From the NCBI GenBank assembly GCA_949493535.1, contig CASZWJ010000001.1, positions 1 through 64,000 on the forward strand: a stretch of DNA of 64,000 nucleotides, written 5' to 3'. Of this stretch, positions 63,238-64,000 are shown piece by piece. Each line of letters begins with the position of its first letter. The stretch's first letter is position 1. This DNA comes from an uncultured Alphaproteobacteria bacterium. Lineage in GTDB: Bacteria > Pseudomonadota > Alphaproteobacteria > RF32 > CAG-239. The translations under genes were made by a program, and so were the position numbers. A model generated the notes under the pieces. That model worked only from the letters and a program-made list of their open reading frames with translations. It was not told the DNA's origin and did no database searches.

Positions 63238-63753
63238 TTATTTCTTCTTGCACTTGTTGCTGATTGCTTTATAAGCCTGCGAAAAACCGGCCAGAGAATA
63301 AGTATCTTTGGTCTGCGTCCCTTTTGACGATGTACCGTGAACAATCATGCGCGTGCCGCGTTTCATGGCCGCAACGATTTCTTTATCAGTCTTGTCGCTG
63401 GTTGCCCAAGCTTTGTCGCCGCTGACAAAAAGCTTATCAAAAGTATCATTGCCGATTTTGATAACGACATTTGATTCCGGCTTGTAGGTATAACCGGCAT
63501 TAATATTGACCACGTCATAGCTTTTGTCGGCCGGACGGTGGGTAATAACCGTATAAATATCGCCGCGTTTGGTATATTTGCCCTCGTCTTTTTTGGGCGT
63601 GGAAGCCATATAGCAGGTCAATCCCGAGGCATCCTGATAATAATATGCCGCCCAGTCGTCATATTCTCCGAGAAGTTTCGGAACCAGCGAAGAAGCTGCC
63701 TGAGCTTCCCCTGCTAAAAATAATCCCAACAGCAAAACAGATAAGTTTTTCAT
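63238..63753 (-). CDS. IalB-like periplasmic protein
   Basis: Resembles the invasion-associated locus B family of small alphaproteobacterial periplasmic proteins. The signal peptide (MKNLSVLLLGLFLAGEAQA) fits a start at the ATG 63753; the ATG at 63777 adds eight residues before it. The mature part has WAAYYYQDASGLTCYMASTP and AAMKRGTRMIVHGTSSKGTQ, which match the family's DW...C and MKKG...V pattern. Two cysteines could form a disulfide. Placement next to rlmN is common in alphaproteobacteria. Function is poorly known. Confidence 0.85.
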   Translation of the reverse strand: MKNLSVLLLGLFLAGEAQAASSLVPKLLGEYDDWAAYYYQDASGLTCYMASTPKKDEGKYTKRGDIYTVITHRPADKSYDVVNINAGYTYKPESNVVIKIGNDTFDKLFVSGDKAWATSDKTDKEIVAAMKRGTRMIVHGTSSKGTQTKDTYSLAGFSQAYKAISNKCKKK

Positions 63754-63852
63754 GGTTACATTCTCACTTTCCAACATTAAAAGTTATTTTTGATAATAGT
63801 ATTTGAAAAATATATAAAAACTGTTAATTTCTAAAAAAAACGGAATCGGAAA

Positions 63853-64000
63853 ATGATTAGAGATAACTATCTGGATATCAATAAGATTATTCAAAACAAA
63901 AAATTTTTGAAGCTGTTTCGCGCCGTGGAAGAACACGGCGGCGCGCTGCGTTTTGTCGGCGGCGCGGTTCGCGATGCCCTGCGCGGCATTAAAAGTTTGG
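63853..64000 (+). CDS. CCA-adding enzyme / poly(A) polymerase family protein, 5' part only
   Basis: ATG at 63853; the frame is open to the window end (about 49 residues visible). The sequence LFRAVEEHGGALRFVGGAVR followed by DALRG is the nucleotidyltransferase signature of tRNA nucleotidyltransferases and poly(A) polymerases. The partner aspartates and the rest of the protein lie beyond the window. It is divergent from the IalB-like gene. Confidence 0.9.
   Translation, partial: MIRDNYLDINKIIQNKKFLKLFRAVEEHGGALRFVGGAVRDALRGIKSL

Overview
The window looks like chromosomal core DNA from an alphaproteobacterium with a moderately AT-rich, somewhat reduced genome. Evidence for the group is gene order: ihfB-lapA-accD, mutM-(small secreted protein)-ech-rpsT-dnaA, dnaA-dnaN-recF, lolA-xth-response regulator, gpmI-envC-ctpA-divergent polysaccharide deacetylase-rppH, and rlmN beside an IalB-like gene. 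Gram-negative envelope genes (porin, LolA, EnvC, IalB) agree. A host- or gut-associated lineage such as the uncultured RF32/CAG-239-type alphaproteobacteria is my inference from base composition and missing genes; I could not run a phylogeny. No rRNA, tRNA, CRISPR array, prophage or transposase gene was found.

Layout. 1-7.9 kb (mostly minus strand): dnaK with a clear promoter, an archaeal-type nucleoside/nucleotide phosphorylase, accD, lapA, ihfB, rmuC and accA, so both carboxyltransferase subunits of acetyl-CoA carboxylase lie close together. 8-12.3 kb: an unknown membrane protein and a truncated oligopeptide transporter operon (yejA-yejB without yejE/yejF). 12.3-19 kb: a phosphatase, a LonB-like protease, two TPR proteins and a degenerate EEP-fold membrane protein. 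19-24 kb: tsaB, a PAS protein without kinase domain, an unknown charged protein, a divergent HxlR/cupin pair and a J-domain protein. 24-32 kb: a UbiB-like pseudokinase divergent from mutM, then ech, rpsT, a roughly 570-base dnaA leader region, dnaA, dnaN and recF. 32-45 kb: an ABC exporter, a PTS EIIA/HPr pair, an orphan adenine methyltransferase, two unannotated tiny gene modules, lolA, xth, a response regulator, a porin, nadM-nadE and gyrB. 45-54 kb: an 891-residue protein with an archaemetzincin-like zinc site, polA, an orphan ribbon-helix-helix protein, a class A PBP and a periplasmic binding protein. 54-64 kb: the gpmI-envC-ctpA-deacetylase-rppH run, an unknown protein, a highly structured leader before a lipoprotein gene, a MITE-like palindromic element, rlmN, an IalB-like gene and the start of a CCA-adding/poly(A) polymerase gene.

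Most of the region is replication, envelope and central metabolism housekeeping. The best candidates for something undescribed are: (1) the 61174-61373 leader, a closed multi-branched RNA fold whose 3' edge can instead pair with the ribosome binding site of the downstream lipoprotein gene; (2) the large signal-less metzincin protein; (3) the two tandem tiny-ORF modules at 36.9-37.4 kb; and (4) the UbiB-like gene that keeps family landmarks but has lost the kinase active site. Several loci also show clean gene losses relative to the usual alphaproteobacterial order (trpFBA, folC, yejEF, ubiE, hprK).
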